Of a stretch of DNA of 31,017 nt, positions 1 through 13,746 are shown piece by piece; within the stretch, counting starts at the first letter, position 1, and the number at the start of each line of letters is the position of its first letter. The notes beneath the pieces are model-generated. The model saw only the letters and a list, made by a program, of their open reading frames with translations. It did not search any database and had not been told where the DNA came from. Both the position numbers and the translations under genes were made by a program. The stretch spans positions 8,043 through 39,059 of the forward strand of contig NW_004086471.1 of assembly GCF_000220395.1 (NCBI RefSeq), read 5' to 3'. This stretch comes from Ichthyophthirius multifiliis. Taxonomy: Eukaryota; Ciliophora; Oligohymenophorea; Hymenostomatida.

Positions 1-545
1 TAATTTATAAAAATATATAATAATGATAACAAAATATATATATAAATTAAACATTAATATATATTTATTTAAAATATGATAAATATTAATATATTAATAT
101 ATTAATATATTAATATTTTAATAATAATATATTTATATATTAATTAATTAAAATATTTATAAAATTTTTTTAAATATAAATTTATCAAACTAAATATATA
201 TTATTATTTAATTTATAAATATACTTATACATGTTATTTATTAATATATTATTATTTAATTTTATCAATATATATATATATATTTTTTTTTTTTTATATA
301 TTATATTTTTATTTTTTCTCAATTTTTATTATATATGTTTTTTTTAATTTAATTATATTATAAATTTTTTAAAAATATAGTAAATTTAATTTTATTGTTA
401 TAAAAAATTTCCTATACTAAAATACAAATAATAAATATTATTTATTAATTTTATTTAAATATTTGATAATAAATATTTTTTTTTTTTTTATTTTAATATT
501 TAAATAATAAAAATTATCTACATTTATCTAACTACTTTTTTGAAA
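1..545. other. AT-rich intergenic DNA upstream of the REJ-like gene
   Basis: Almost pure A/T with long A and T runs. I see no frame with conserved protein content and no RNA gene. It presumably holds the promoter and 5' leader of the gene that starts at 546, but no specific promoter element can be picked out in this composition. Confidence 0.6.
83..114. repeat. Short tandem repeat, 8-bp unit x4
   Basis: Four perfect head-to-tail copies of the 8-mer ATATTAAT. It is a microsatellite of the kind expected in AT-rich ciliate spacers, with no sign of function. Confidence 0.8.
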
Positions 546-3500
546 ATGTTAATGATTTATTTAAAACTCAATAAATCATACAAATTTTTAATTTTATTTC
601 TTAATTTATTTTTATTAACATACACCTAAATTTAAACGACTTTAAAATCCTGTTTATTCAATTCTTTTTCTTAATCTGATGCTATAAATTGTGGTTTTAA
701 CATGTCTGGTTAAAATGGAAGTTGGACTTCTGTATGTAGTTCTTATTCTCTTTTAGGAGGATATAATGTTTGCTCTTAATAATGTTCAATAACTATAAGA
801 GCTACATCAGCTAAACCTGTATATAGTTATCAAATTAAATTTTCATATATATTGATTGATTCATGGGATAATGAGATATTTCTTGTTTATGTAAATGGAT
901 CTATTGCATAGTCTTTTAGTAAAAATATTGATAATGTACATTCATCTAGTATATGTGGCGCAAGTTAATGGGGTGAAATTATATAATCTACGACAATTAA
1001 ATTTGATACTACAGATTCAACAATTAATATATAATTTTCTAGTAACTTGGATGAAAGCCCTGATAATGAATCTTTTGGTATAAGAGAATTTTCAATTGTG
1101 GCTTGGGAATGTATACCTTCATGTGCTGGATGCATTAACGCTAGTTCTTGTACTTCTTGTATTATAGGCTACTATTTAACTAGTGGATTGTGTAATAATT
1201 GTATTACAGGATGCGAATAATGTACTAATGGAAATTCTTGTAGTTTATGCTAAATTGGATATTATTATAATGATTCTTAATGCATTAATTCATGTCCAGG
1301 GGGTAAATATGCAAACTCTTTAACTAGAACTTGTGATAAATGTAACAGTAAATGTTAAACTTGTTCTAATGCATCAAATTGTGATACTTGTTATTATAAC
1401 AGAGTTCCTGTTGATTGTAATTGCCCTGTTTATAATTATGATAACATGAATTATATATATCCTTGTTTTTCATGTTCTATTATATCTATTGGGTGTTCTA
1501 CTTGTACTGCTACTAAATGTTTAGCGTGTCTATCGCCTTATTTTTTAACTGAAAATTCATGTGTGAAATCTTGTCCTGATGGTACTTGGGGAGATACTTC
1601 AAATAATACTTGTAAACCATGTATGAATAAATGTAGAACTTGTTCTAACGGAACTACTTGTGATACTTGTTACTAAAATAGACTTCCTTAATAATGTCTT
1701 TGTCCTTAATATACTTATGATACAAATGATTTCACGTAAGCCTGTTTATTATGTTCAGGTTATTCTACTCATTGTGCCATTTGTGATAGTACTAAATGTA
1801 TTACGTGCAAAAACGGATATTTCTATTAAAATAATGTTTGTGTATAGAAATGTTCTGATAGTACTTGGGGAGATACTTCAAATAATACTTGTAAACCATG
1901 TATGACTAGATGTAGAACTTGTTCTAATGGAACTACTTGTGATACTTGTTACTAAAATAGACTTCCTTAATAATGTCTTTGTCCTTAATATTCTTATGAT
2001 CCTAATGTTTTTTAATAAGCGTGTACTATGTGTTCTATTTTTTCAACTGGATGTGCTACATGCAGTTAAAACGATTGCCTTACATGTATAAGTCCTTAAT
2101 ATTTTTTATTAAATTCGAATAAAAAATGCTATTCTTGTTAAAGTATAATAACTAAAATAATTTTTAGTGATGATTTCTTGACTTTAAGTATTGTTTTTGA
2201 TAATTTACAAATTCTATTTTTTCCCTCTAATTCAGATTTATAAAGCGATTCTTCTTAATTATAATTTACTAATTTACTTTGTATAGAAACGTTTGATAAA
2301 GATTTCATTACTTCTAAATTATAAGGAAATATATTGTGTTCTTTTAACAAAACTTAGAAAAAATTTACAATTAAACTTGATTCTTTAAGTACTATTAATA
2401 AAGATGATATAATAAAAATAAATCCTAATATATTCAAACTAGTAAATAATGGATTTGTTTGTACTGATTTTGTTTAATAAATAACTGGAAAAGTAATTTA
2501 TGGCACAAAACCAGTTAGTGCAGATATAGAATTAACCTAAACAAGTCCTATTTCGAGATGTTAAGAAGCATAAATAATAATATCAGGTATTTATAATTGT
2601 GGAAACAGATATTTAAAATAAATTACTTGGGCTCTCGTTTCTTCTGATGTAAATACGGCAAGTGAAATAACCTAATTAAACTCTTAAATATAATAATATA
2701 ATAATCAAATATTTTTGAAAATACCATCTTTAAAATTGAAAACATAAGGATAATACTTATTCAAAGTAGATGTAGTTTCCTAATTTAACTAAGCAGTAAC
2801 ATAAAATGTAATTATATAAACTTTATCAGATATATCGATAGATATAAGAGTAAAAACAGATCCAAACTAAATTTATAGAAGTAATTTAGTAAATATTAAT
2901 GCTTAATTTAATCGTTTATAATGTGGAGATGATGGAAAAATATCTTATCAATAAACAGATACTTTTCAAGTATAAATAAAATAATATGATAATTTAAATG
3001 AATAATTAAACATTGATTCCACATAAGAAATTTAAGGAAATTAATTTTAATTTTAAATTTAACCCTTTATTATGAAAATGAGTACAATATATAATATATA
3101 AATTGCAGTTTCTTTAAAATCCGATCCAACTATTACTCAATAAATATTATTCCCAGTACATGTTCTTTCTAATCCTCCTTTAGTTTAAATTTTAGGAGGA
3201 AATAAATAATAATAATTTACTTAAAGTTTTAATCTTTAAGGAAATGTAGATGATCCAAATTTATCCTCTAATGAAAAAACTCCATTATAAGCAACTAATT
3301 ATGGAATAAATTTAAAATGGTAATGTATAATTGTAAATACTGGAGATGATTGTAAAGATTCATCTAATAATTTAATTGTTTCTGCAACTACATAAAACTT
3401 ATAAATTACTATTTAAAAGAATAGTTTATAACCTTATTAATAATATCAGTTTAAATTATCAGGAACGAAAGCTGGATTAACTGTTTTTGATTAAATAACA

Positions 3501-6500
3501 ATATTAATGGTAGATTATACGATTCCTCCTGTTTAATCTACTATTTCTATAACTAATACTTAAAATACAATAAATTTAAATTAAGAAATATTTGTATAAT
3601 TTGATTGCCAAGGAGTTAAAAATTTCGATAAATTAATATTGACAGGATTTATATTATATTAGAATTAATAAAAAAAAAAAATATAATTAACTTATAATTA
3701 ATTTAGATTTTAAATTTGGGAATAATTCTTCGATTTTTTAGGAGAAAATTAATTTGAAATAAAATTTTTAATTATAAATCCAAATTTTATAATGCCTACA
3801 TTAATTTCTTATCTTTTAAATGTCAATATTCCTCCTTAATATTGCATTTTTGATTAAACTCTAGGTTTTACAGTTAAGAATTTGTAAGATAAATAAATTA
3901 TTTAAATAAATGAGTGTATTGATTCTGATTAACCTTTAATTTATTCATTCTATTTTTATAAAAATTAAGAAGATTATAAAAATGAAATATAAAATGCCTA
4001 ATAAATTAATAGGCATTTATTATCTGATTTCTCACCATTTAATAATATTGAAACAATTTTACCTTTTGGCGTGTCCTTAATTATGGGAGTAATATAAGAT
4101 TCAAAAGGTGGAATAAGAAATATTACTTAATAAATTACAATAAACTAATACGGTTAAGATGGTTCTTCATATTATAAATTCATAATTAATATATTTACTT
4201 AAACTTAATAAGATTATTTAAATGAAAATAAAATTATTAATTATAATATGATTATTTATGATATTATTAATCATTTGGGTGTCCTATAATTATAAGCAAA
4301 TACTTAATTTATATAATTATATATTGATGTTTTAAATGAAGTTTTGTATATATAAAACTATTTTTATTAATAAACTAAATTCATCAACTATTTCATATAA
4401 ACATAAATCACATTAAATTTATTGTTGGAAAACTTTCTCAATTAAATAGCATCTAAATTAGGATTTGAAAAAATTTAATATTTTATTAATAATATTTAAT
4501 AAATAATAACAGATTAATAAAATATTATTTAAAAAATATTAATATCTGACACAAAATAATATGAAAATTATTTTAAATCAATACAAATTATTATATTATA
4601 AGCAAAAATAATTAAAAACATATAAAAAATAGATAGAAAATCATTTAATCTTTATTAAAACTCATAATTAGATAAATAATATACATAAATAATGAAAATA
4701 ATATCGTATACTTTGAATATGAATATAATCACAAACGAAAATCCTATAACACTTTAGAATATATTTTCTTCTCAAATAATAACATTTAAAATTTTAAAAG
4801 AAAATTATTTAATAGTAATTTCTGATTCTTTAAAAGATAGTATAAATATAGATTAAAACTAAGAAACTCTAATATACTATATTAATTATTTAGAATATCC
4901 TTCTTCTGTAATTAAATATGATTACAACTTTCCTTATCGAAATAATCAACATTTTATCATATATGAAAAAATAATAACTTTTTTATATAATTAATAATAA
5001 ACACCGATCAATATTTCTTTATTGAACTTTTACAATTTACCTTAAACAGAAGATAATAATATTGTTAATTATGTTTGCATATAATATATTTAAAACTAAT
5101 GGGTTTCTTAAGATTGCATACTTTTATATAATTAAAACTAAATTAATTAATTGATATGTTAATGCAAAACTTAAGGAAAATAAACTCTTGTTAATGACAT
5201 ATATGGAATATTTAAAAAAGAAACTTCTCATACTACATATAACTAAATAGTAATTTAGAATATAAGTGATTGGTATTTTTATGCTTCTATATGGATATTA
5301 GTTATTAATACTATAATTTATATGATTTCATTTGTATATTTATAATAAATTGATAAAATTCAAAACTCAGAAATGTAATAGAGCACAATAAAAAGAAATT
5401 AAATTAAAGATATTATTTTTAAAAAGGATATTAATGATGAGGAAAGAAATAGATAATTAGCTGATATTTTAAAAAATTACGAACTAACTTTTAAAATTGA
5501 AAACTCAGCTTTTGTATCTCCCAATTAAAAAATACGTATTTTTTAAAACAAATTATTATTATATTTTTTTATATATATATATATATTTTAACTATTTTAT
5601 CAAAAAAGATTAAATAAATTAACAATTTATTTCACCAAACAATTATTAAATGAGTAAATATTTTCTTAAATTAGTATATATATGTTTATTTAATTTAATT
5701 ATTCAAAGATTCTTTTGACTAAATAAAAATAGATTAAGAACTTATTTAGAGTAGTTTATAATTACATAAGCCAATATTAAATGCATTATAATATTAAAAT
5801 ATTCAAACAAGAAATGGTGAATAATCAAAAAATTAATTAGCTTCATCAAACTAACAATAAAAATAATCAGAAAAATTACAAGAGTAAATATAATAAAATG
5901 GTCAAGTAAATAATTAAAGCACTACAAAAGGATAAATAAGCAATGTGCTTTTTAACAGTTCTAAAGTTCATCCTTAATAAACTAGTGATAATTCTTAATA
6001 AAATAGAGATAATGAGTAGAATTAAAATGAGAAAAAACCACTAGCAGAACTTAAAACATAAGGATTTGCTAAAAGTAAGTTTAGTAAATTATCTCCTAAT
6101 GAATAATAAGCTGATGCTAATTTAGAAAAAAATAACTAAGAAGATATCATATAAGCCCTAAATGATAAATATAAAATTTAAGATGCAAAAAATTTTATTT
6201 CTAAAGACAATAATGATGCCTTGACTAAACAAAATAAATTAAATAAAGTTTAAAATTAATAAATCCCATAAATAAATAAAGACTTAATTAACAATTAAAA
6301 AAGCGATGAGAAACCAAATCAAATTAATAAACAAGATTAAAAATTAGATGAAACAAACTATTTATCACAATAATATCAATAATTTGCAGAATCAAATATA
6401 ATTAATAAATAAAATGACTCTTAATTATAATTAAAAAATAAAATTTAAAATCAAAGTTAAATAAATAATCCAAATGTTTTGTAGTCTTCTTTTTAAAGTT

Positions 6501-7065
6501 TTTTTAAAAAAGTATAATTGTATAAGTTATAAGTTTACATGAATTAATTTAAATATTTATTTATTTTAATTAAAATTTAAGTAGACCTTTTAGAATAACA
6601 CTATAATATGTAAAATATAATATACTTGTTACTGCTAATTCTATTATTTTTAATGATTTGAACATTATTTAAAATATACTTGTTAATTTTTTATAATTAT
6701 TAAGTATTAACTCATTAATTATTTTTATAGAATATTCCTATAAATAAAATAATAGAATATTTAAATATTCAACTTATTTCGCTCTCTTTTCTATAATCAC
6801 AATATGTTATTACTTTGTTTGTATTAGTATTTAAAATAAATTTAATACATAAGATAATGATTGGTTACTTTTATATTTTTCAGTAATTTTTTTTGATATA
6901 TTTATTATTTAAATTACTTCTGCATATATTAAATATAAGTTAATTCTTTAACTGATTTCTTATTAAATTAATTAAAAATATTTTTAGATAAAAATCAAAT
7001 TATTTGAAATTATAAATTTAGAAAATTATATAATGAATATTTATAAAAAACAGTATGAAAATTGA
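546..7065 (+). CDS. REJ/GPS-domain multi-span membrane protein with cysteine-rich N-terminus (polycystin-1-like, ciliate type)
   Basis: Exons 546-5673, 5709-6497, 6527-6820 and 6854-7065 give 2,140 residues when TAA/TAG are read as Gln; the exon lengths sum to an exact codon multiple. Introns are 35, 29 and 33 bp, all GT...AG. The N-terminus MLMIYLKLNKSYKFLILFLN is a signal peptide (ATG at 546; a second in-frame ATG is at 552). Residues about 185-530 are CxxC-type repeats like furin/growth-factor-receptor modules. A beta-rich region to about 1500 resembles REJ; GGNKQQQFTQSFNLQGNVDD near residue 880 is the usual REJ-type motif. A GPS-like Cys-Trp-Cys-CxC pattern lies at about 1507-1557, followed by a membrane span at about 1575-1600 and a Q/N-rich cytoplasmic stretch. 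Further spans follow, including segments with SRPFR and NNRIFK and the span WLLLYFSVIFFDIFII. Known relatives are surface receptors or channel partners; the ligand is unknown. No PLAT domain is visible. The exact splice sites at the 3' end are inferred. Confidence 0.85.
1578..2000 (+). repeat. Direct repeat pair, 144 bp, inside the cysteine-rich region
   Basis: 1578-1721 and 1857-2000 are nearly identical, with about six base differences and a 279-bp offset (93 codons). Each copy encodes the same Cys module beginning DGTWGDTSNNTCKPC or DSTWGDTSNNTCKPC. The neighbouring Cys modules are far more diverged, so this pair reflects a recent internal duplication or gene conversion. Confidence 0.9.
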
Positions 7066-8840
7066 ATTTTTATGTTATCGTTTATTATTATTTTTTATTT
7101 GATAAAGAAATATTTTTTATTATAATTAAATAAATATTTTAATTTTAGAAATAATTAATATTAATTTTTATTTTAATAAAATAGATTATTAATGCGAATT
7201 TGTAATAAAAATAAATAAATTTAAATAAATTAATATAAAATCATAATAATATAGTTTTTTGATTATATTTTAATTTTTACGTAATTTTTTTTTTTAATAT
7301 TAAAAATCATAATTTAATTAGAAATATAATATTTTTTTAGATGAATATAAAAAATGTGAAATATTTATCTTATTAAAAATTAGATAAACTAAAAATATTT
7401 ATATATGTTATTTTTTGAGCTTTTTGTATATATTTTTTAAATAATTATATTTTTACTTTTACTTATCTAAAATCATATATAAATATAAATAAATATTTTT
7501 TTTTATATTTTTATTTATTTAAATTCAAAAAGACTATTTTGTTTTTATTATTTAATAAAAGATTAAAAAAAATTATTTTTTATAAATCTAGAAAAAGCAA
7601 GGCAAACAATAAAATATTATTTTTAATAAAAATATATAATATTATATGAGCTTAAACACTTAAAATTTATATCAAATTTAATATTAGTTAAATTTTTTAA
7701 TTATAAAAAAATTAATCATCTAAAAAATACTTGATGTAAAATAATTTAAAAATAAAAAGGTAAAATAATTAAATTAATTAAGATAAATTTTAATAATATA
7801 TAAAGTTTAATAAAAAGATTATTAAATTTCTCTATTATTTTTAGATAATAGTCTCAATTATTGTAGTAAAACTTGTATATATTAAATTGTTATTATGTAT
7901 AAATATTTATCTGTTATCAGAGATTAAATTATTTTTATTATTAATAAAGATATAAAAAGTTTATAAAATTATGTTTTATATTATTTAAATTTATTTTATA
8001 AAAATTAGATATAAAAAATATATTAAAAAAAAATAATGAAAATAAAATATAAAAATAAATAAAATAAATAAATATATAAATAACTTTATTTTTTTTTATA
8101 ATGGCTATTTTTTTTATTTTTTTAAAAGTATTTAATATTTATTTTTATTACTTTTTATGTTTTATTTTATTATAATTTTTTTTTATATATTTATTTTTAA
8201 TATTTATGATTATTTATTTTATTTTCATTGAAGTGTTTATTGTCTATAATTACATTGATTCATGTTTTATTTTATAATTTTATTTATTATTTTAATTTTT
8301 TATTTTTTTAATTTAATTTCATTTGATTTTATATTAAAAAAATGTATATAATTTTCTTTTTCTTTTAAATTAGTTAAATATTGTGTATAATTTATTATCT
8401 CAATTAAATCTAATCATCATCCTTAAGCTATTTCTTCTTATTCTAAAAAATATATATATATTTAATATTTATTTTTGAGAGAAAATTTAACATTAATCTT
8501 ATTGAATATTATAATTTTTAACTTAAGTAAAAAAAAAAAATTATTAGTAAAAATATAATTATTAATACTTTAAAGATCAAATCATATACGAAAAATATAA
8601 TTATAAATATGATAAAATAATCAAATATTTAAAATAAAAAGATTAAATAATAAATTATTAAATTGATTAAAAATAATTAAATTATATAATTTTTTTTATA
8701 AGAAATCAAAATTTTAAATAAACAATAAAATCCTCCTTTTTGCTAATATCGAAAAATAGTTGAAAAATTCGGAAAATGTCTATTTTCTATAGATGAATAT
8801 ATAATAGTATATCTTATATATATTATTAATCTATTTTTGC
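7066..8840. other. AT-rich spacer, no gene recognised
   Basis: About 1.8 kb dominated by A/T homopolymers and short AT microsatellites. All frames are open for moderate lengths only because TGA is rare at this GC content. No conserved motif, splice pattern or RNA gene is seen. The 3' UTR of the REJ-like gene must lie at its left end. Confidence 0.6.
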
Positions 8841-10351
8841 GTTTTGAAAGAAGAAGTTAATATTATTATTGAAAATAATTAACAAAAAAAATCTCAATAT
8901 TTTCGTAAAGAAATAATATTTTTTTGAATATTTATTTATTTATAACTGGAAACGTAAGATAAAACTCTAAAATAATACTTGGATTTTGTAGTATATACAA
9001 AATATTAGAGAAAATTTTATAAATATAATAAAATATAATATAATAATTAAGATATTGAGAGTTTTCAAATGTTGAAAGATTTAATAACAATAACAATAAA
9101 ATAAAATTATAAATTTTTAGAAATAATGCTTTTTAGTGTAAAAGAAATAATTTTTCACATGGATACATAAAATTGCATATAGGACTAAACAAATTATTAA
9201 TAATTTTAAAATATAACTAATAGAAACCAGCATAAAGATATCCTTTAAAATAAAAACAATAAAAAGATAGGATTAAAAGCCAAAAATTCATATATGATTT
9301 TTTTAAAAGTATATTTTTTTTAATTTTATTTTAAAAACTGAATTAAACTAAAAAAAAAAGGCAATAGTGAAAAAACGGGTAATGGATTTTTTAGGCGATT
9401 GATTTTTAAAAAAATTAGAAGAAAAATTGATTTTTTATTTTAAAAAAATCTAAAACTTCTAAAAAGTAATTAAATTTTCTTCATAAAATTCTAGAAAATC
9501 AAATTAATAGGATAGTAATTGTATTTTATTTATAAATTTTAATTTATATTTATATAAAAAATTCTTCAAAAATAAGTAGAAGCAGAATAATTAACGATTG
9601 GTGATGAATTATAATTATAATGGTTATTTACATAAAAAATGTCAGAAATATACTTTAATAACTAATAATTACTTAATGAATTTTGATATTTAGAAAAGCC
9701 TTTTGTTATAAATTTATATTTTATATTTATACATTTTTTTTAAAAAAATATAATTATTCAAAAAATAAATAAATACACATATATAAATAAGTTAAAAATA
9801 AAAGAAAATAATATAGTCTTTTTAAAACTAAAAATCAAGATTGCTTCAAATTTATTTTCAATAATAATAAAAAAATTGTATTGTTAAGATTAAAAATAAA
9901 TTTAATAAGCAAATTTTACAAATAATAAAACACTATAAAAATTATTTTTAAGTAAAATAATCAAAGAAAATAATTTCGGAATCAATGTTTAACATTTATA
10001 ACTAACAAGCGTTTGAATTAATTTAAAAAAATAATTTTCAATTTAATAATTAAAAAATATATTTTTAGATAAGATACAAACTTATCGAAGTATTTTGACT
10101 ATAGTAAAATGAATCATTTTATTATCATAAGAATAATTATTTTAGTGTTTTATTAAGTTAAAACATTTAACTTAAAAAATATAGTAACTTAAATTATAAT
10201 AGAAAAAAATATAGAAGAAGATAAAATAAACTTCGGTAAATTTAACTTCAAAATATCTATAGATAAAATATTTAAAACTTATAAAAAAAATAATATTTAT
10301 ATTAAAATTTTAAACTTTTATATATATTTTTTTTAGTTTTTTAAAATTTGA
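8841..10351 (+). other. Region with weak coding signal, unassigned
   Basis: Slightly richer in G/C than the flanks, with overlapping plus-strand open stretches at 8928-9341, about 9403-10098 and 10109-10351. The last starts with a hydrophobic signal-like MNHFIIIRIIILVFYQ. The translations look plausible (Q/N/K-rich), but all three frames look equally plausible in places. There are too few TGA triplets to make the open frames significant. No family is recognised. It could be exons of an unknown gene, possibly leading into the ORF at 10714, or a decayed gene. Confidence 0.3.
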
Positions 10352-10713
10352 TAAGTAAAAAAAGTATTTTCGATTAATATTTAAAAAATTTAAACAAATA
10401 ATTTTTGTATATAAATAAATATTAAAAGATTTATTGTTTGCAATATATAATATATTTAAATAAACATCTTTATTATTTATATATAATAATAAAATTAATT
10501 TTCTAATCTTATATAAAAATAATATTGATAAATATAAATAAACATAATAAAAACTTTTATTTGACTATAATTATTATAATAAATTACTTTAATATCTATA
10601 ATAATTCTTATATCATTAATCTAATATTTATTTATGTAATATAAAATTATTTATTTTCATATAATTAATTTCTAAAAAAATATTAATATATTTTTAAAAA
10701 TTAATAAAATAAA

Positions 10714-11943
10714 ATGAATACTGTTTAGTTTTTTTAAAAAAGTAATAAATCAAAATAATAGAAAAAAAATCAGTTTTATGAATTCTTTAAAAATATATAT
10801 AAATATTTATGTTTTTAACAAAATGAAGAACAATAATAATAAATATCGCAAATATAAACATAAATAGTATAATCTATAGATTGTAAATAATAATATGATA
10901 TATAAAAATATAAATAAAATGAGATAAGCAAAATACAGTTTGGAATATTTGAAATCGAAGTATATATGGATAGTATATAAAGTAATAATGCTTAAGCTTA
11001 TATAAATGATTAGTATAAAAATTAGAGTTAAATGTTTTATTACATGAATTTTTTTAATTTAGATTTCATAAACAAAATAAAAAATGCTTTTGAGTTAGAT
11101 TATATTTATTGTTGTTTAAACGAAAATTACATTGAAAATTGTCTAATAAAAACTTTACAGAAATAGCAAATATAGTTAAATATGGAGTTTATAATTTCAA
11201 ACGAAATATAAAGTTTTTAACTAAAAAATATTGATTTAATTTTAATTTAAACTTATGATGAATAATACGAAAATAATTATTTTGATATTGAATAAAATAC
11301 GAAATAAGAATTTAAAGAAAGCTTATAAGAGTCATTTAAATAATTTTAAACTTATTTGAAAAAATGTGTTTTTGTTTTGCCTAAATTCGTTAAGATACAA
11401 GAAATTATTGATATTTATTATAATATGAATATAGAAAATAAAGAGAATATATAAAATATTAACACATAATTTTATTTTTAAAATATAATTGATGAAAATT
11501 AATAAATATAATAAATCATTATGACTTTTTTTAATTCAAAATGTAAAAACTTAAATTTAATTATTTCAAAGAAAATTTATTAAAATAAATATTAAAAATA
11601 TTTTTATTAGATTAATTAAAGTTTTTTATATAATGTTGTCAATTTTATGCAATAAACTAATTTATAGTTTACAAATGAAAATAACAAATCTCAATTGTTT
11701 AAAAAGTATACTGTTTATATTGATAATTTAATTAATTTTTAAATAATTTAACCTTATTTAATATGCAACTTTATTAAAGATTTATTCTAAGATAAATAAG
11801 AGTATGAAAACTTCTAAATTTTTTTTAAAAAAAATACTAAAAACTTCAATATTTATATAAATACAATTAATGAATCGGTTTCTTAATTTGATATTATTGT
11901 AAATTCTATTTCTTATTATAGTTAGGAATAAGATTGTGAATGA
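10714..11943 (+). CDS. Hypothetical Q/N/K-rich protein, 409 residues
   Basis: Single uninterrupted frame from an ATG in an A-rich context (AAAATGAATACTG) to TGA. Roughly 25 TGA triplets lie on this strand across the interval and all fall in the other two frames, which is unlikely by chance and is the main support for a real gene. The N-terminus MNTVQFFQKSNKSKQQKKNQ is polar. The rest is rich in Asn, Gln, Phe and Ile, with scattered acidic residues and no clear signal peptide, membrane span or catalytic motif. A second open frame starts at 11940 and overlaps the stop; whether it belongs to the same gene is unclear. The family is not recognised. Confidence 0.65.
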
Positions 11944-13746
11944 AAAAACATATTTTAAAGCAAACAAAATAATTTTTAATATTTTATAAAAAAAGGATAT
12001 TCTATTTATAAAAAGAAAAAATGCAAAAATATGGATTGTAATAATTAAATAAAATTTCAAAATAATTTTTTAAAAAAATATAAATTTATTATATACATAT
12101 AAGTTATTTTTAATTATGTTAAATGTAATTATAATTATTTTAAAAAAATCTTGTAATAAAATTAATATAAAATAGACATAAATATTTTTATATTGTTTTT
12201 CATAGAATAATATAAAACATTTATTTTTTTGTAAAAAATTATTATTTAGCATATAATCTTCATTTATAAAAATTTCATAAGAATTTTCAAAATTATTAAG
12301 CTAAATGCAAATATTATCCGTAAAATATAATTTTATTTATAGTTTAGTAAAAATAAAAATTAAATGACTAAAAAAACAAATTAAATAAAAAAACATTAGT
12401 AAAATATATTTAATTTTTAATGGATATTTTAAATATAAGAAAAGAAATATTAAAATATGAAAACAACTCTATAGATTTATAAAAATACTATACTATATAT
12501 CAATTTAAAACACAATAAAAAAAACTTAATCTTTAAATGAATTCGAAAGTATTTATACTTAAAAGATATAATATAATTAATTGTATTATATAATACATTA
12601 TTAATCAACATTAAATGCTTCAGTAGAATATAACAAATTAAAATTTATGTTAAAGTATATGTCCAAATAATTTATGCTTTTATGATCCTTATCTAAAGAA
12701 AACAGATATTAGAATTATACAATTAAAAAGAATATAATATTAAGTATTATTCTTTTATAAAAGAGCTATATTATTTTTCAATTTAATAAAGGAAAATAAT
12801 AGTAAATAATAGGAAAATAGCTAGAAATAGAAATTTATCCAATAATGAAGAGAAAATTAATTATTGCAGGAATGGTAGTATAAATAATAGCAGAATTATC
12901 AAAAAAAAAAAAAAAATATAATAATTTCGAATTTATAAATAAAAAAAAAATAGTAGAAATTAGATTATGATTAAGATGGGTATGATTGGTTAAAAGTTTG
13001 AAGATTTAAAAAGTGAAAAATAATTTTATGTTTGGATTAAAATTTGATTATTTTTTATTTTGATTGTTTTTAGAAACAAATAAAATATTTTTATTTTTTT
13101 CATATTGTGTTATTTAAAAGGCTATTAAAATATATTAATGTTAAAAACGCTTGAATTGTTTGATATATAATATTTCTAATTAAGAAATTTTCGATTTTTC
13201 TTTGCATTTTTTTTGGATTAATTTATAGATTTTTAGAAAAGTTTAACTATATTTTAAATATCTAAAATAACAAAATACATATTAAAGCAAATTAATTATT
13301 AACTTTATAAATTTTACTTAATGAATAATATTGCATCATGATTTTGCAAATCAAATTTTTGTTATTATATTCATTTGTTAAAAAAACATAAAAATTAAAT
13401 AATTTAATACACATTAAATTAATTCATTTTATAATTAAATTTTTATAAAAATAATTATTATTATTAAAATAACCATAATTAGATAGCAAAAAAATAATAT
13501 TATTTTATACTTTTATGCTTAAAATTGTATTTATTATTAAAATCATATTATTTAAATAATAAAAACTTAATTAAAATTATTTTATGATATAAGTATCAAT
13601 AAAAAAATATAGCGTCATTATTACTTATTTAATAATAATATAATTTATTTAATACGAAATATTGCCTATAATAATAGGTTTTTTTTAATAATATAAATTA
13701 AGAAATAGAAAAAACAAAAAAACAAAAAAAACAAAAAATAGAAAAA
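11944..13746. other. Mostly noncoding AT-rich region with one doubtful ORF
   Basis: A plus-strand frame runs from ATG 11940 to TGA 12848 (302 codons). Only about five TGA triplets lie in the interval, so its openness is not significant, and the other two frames also read as plausible protein. The stretch 12640-12990 has slightly higher G/C and might be an exon. From 13000 to 13746 I see nothing beyond A/T runs and the presumed leader of the aminotransferase-like gene. Confidence 0.4.

Noticed and set aside
895-1905. Short standard-code open frames inside the cysteine-rich region.
   Set aside because: They are fragments or shadows of the single long frame that runs through TAA/TAG as Gln.
9360-9430. 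Possible TGA-as-Trp readthrough in the local frame MDFLGD-TGA-FLKKLEEK.
   Set aside because: The recognisable genes in the window use TGG for Trp and TGA only as stop; the local frame has no independent support.
11930-11955. ATGA overlap of two open frames next to A AAA AAC, resembling a -1 frameshift site.
   Set aside because: The slippery-looking heptamer lies after the upstream stop, the downstream frame is also closed by TGA at 11937, and the downstream ORF is not significantly open.
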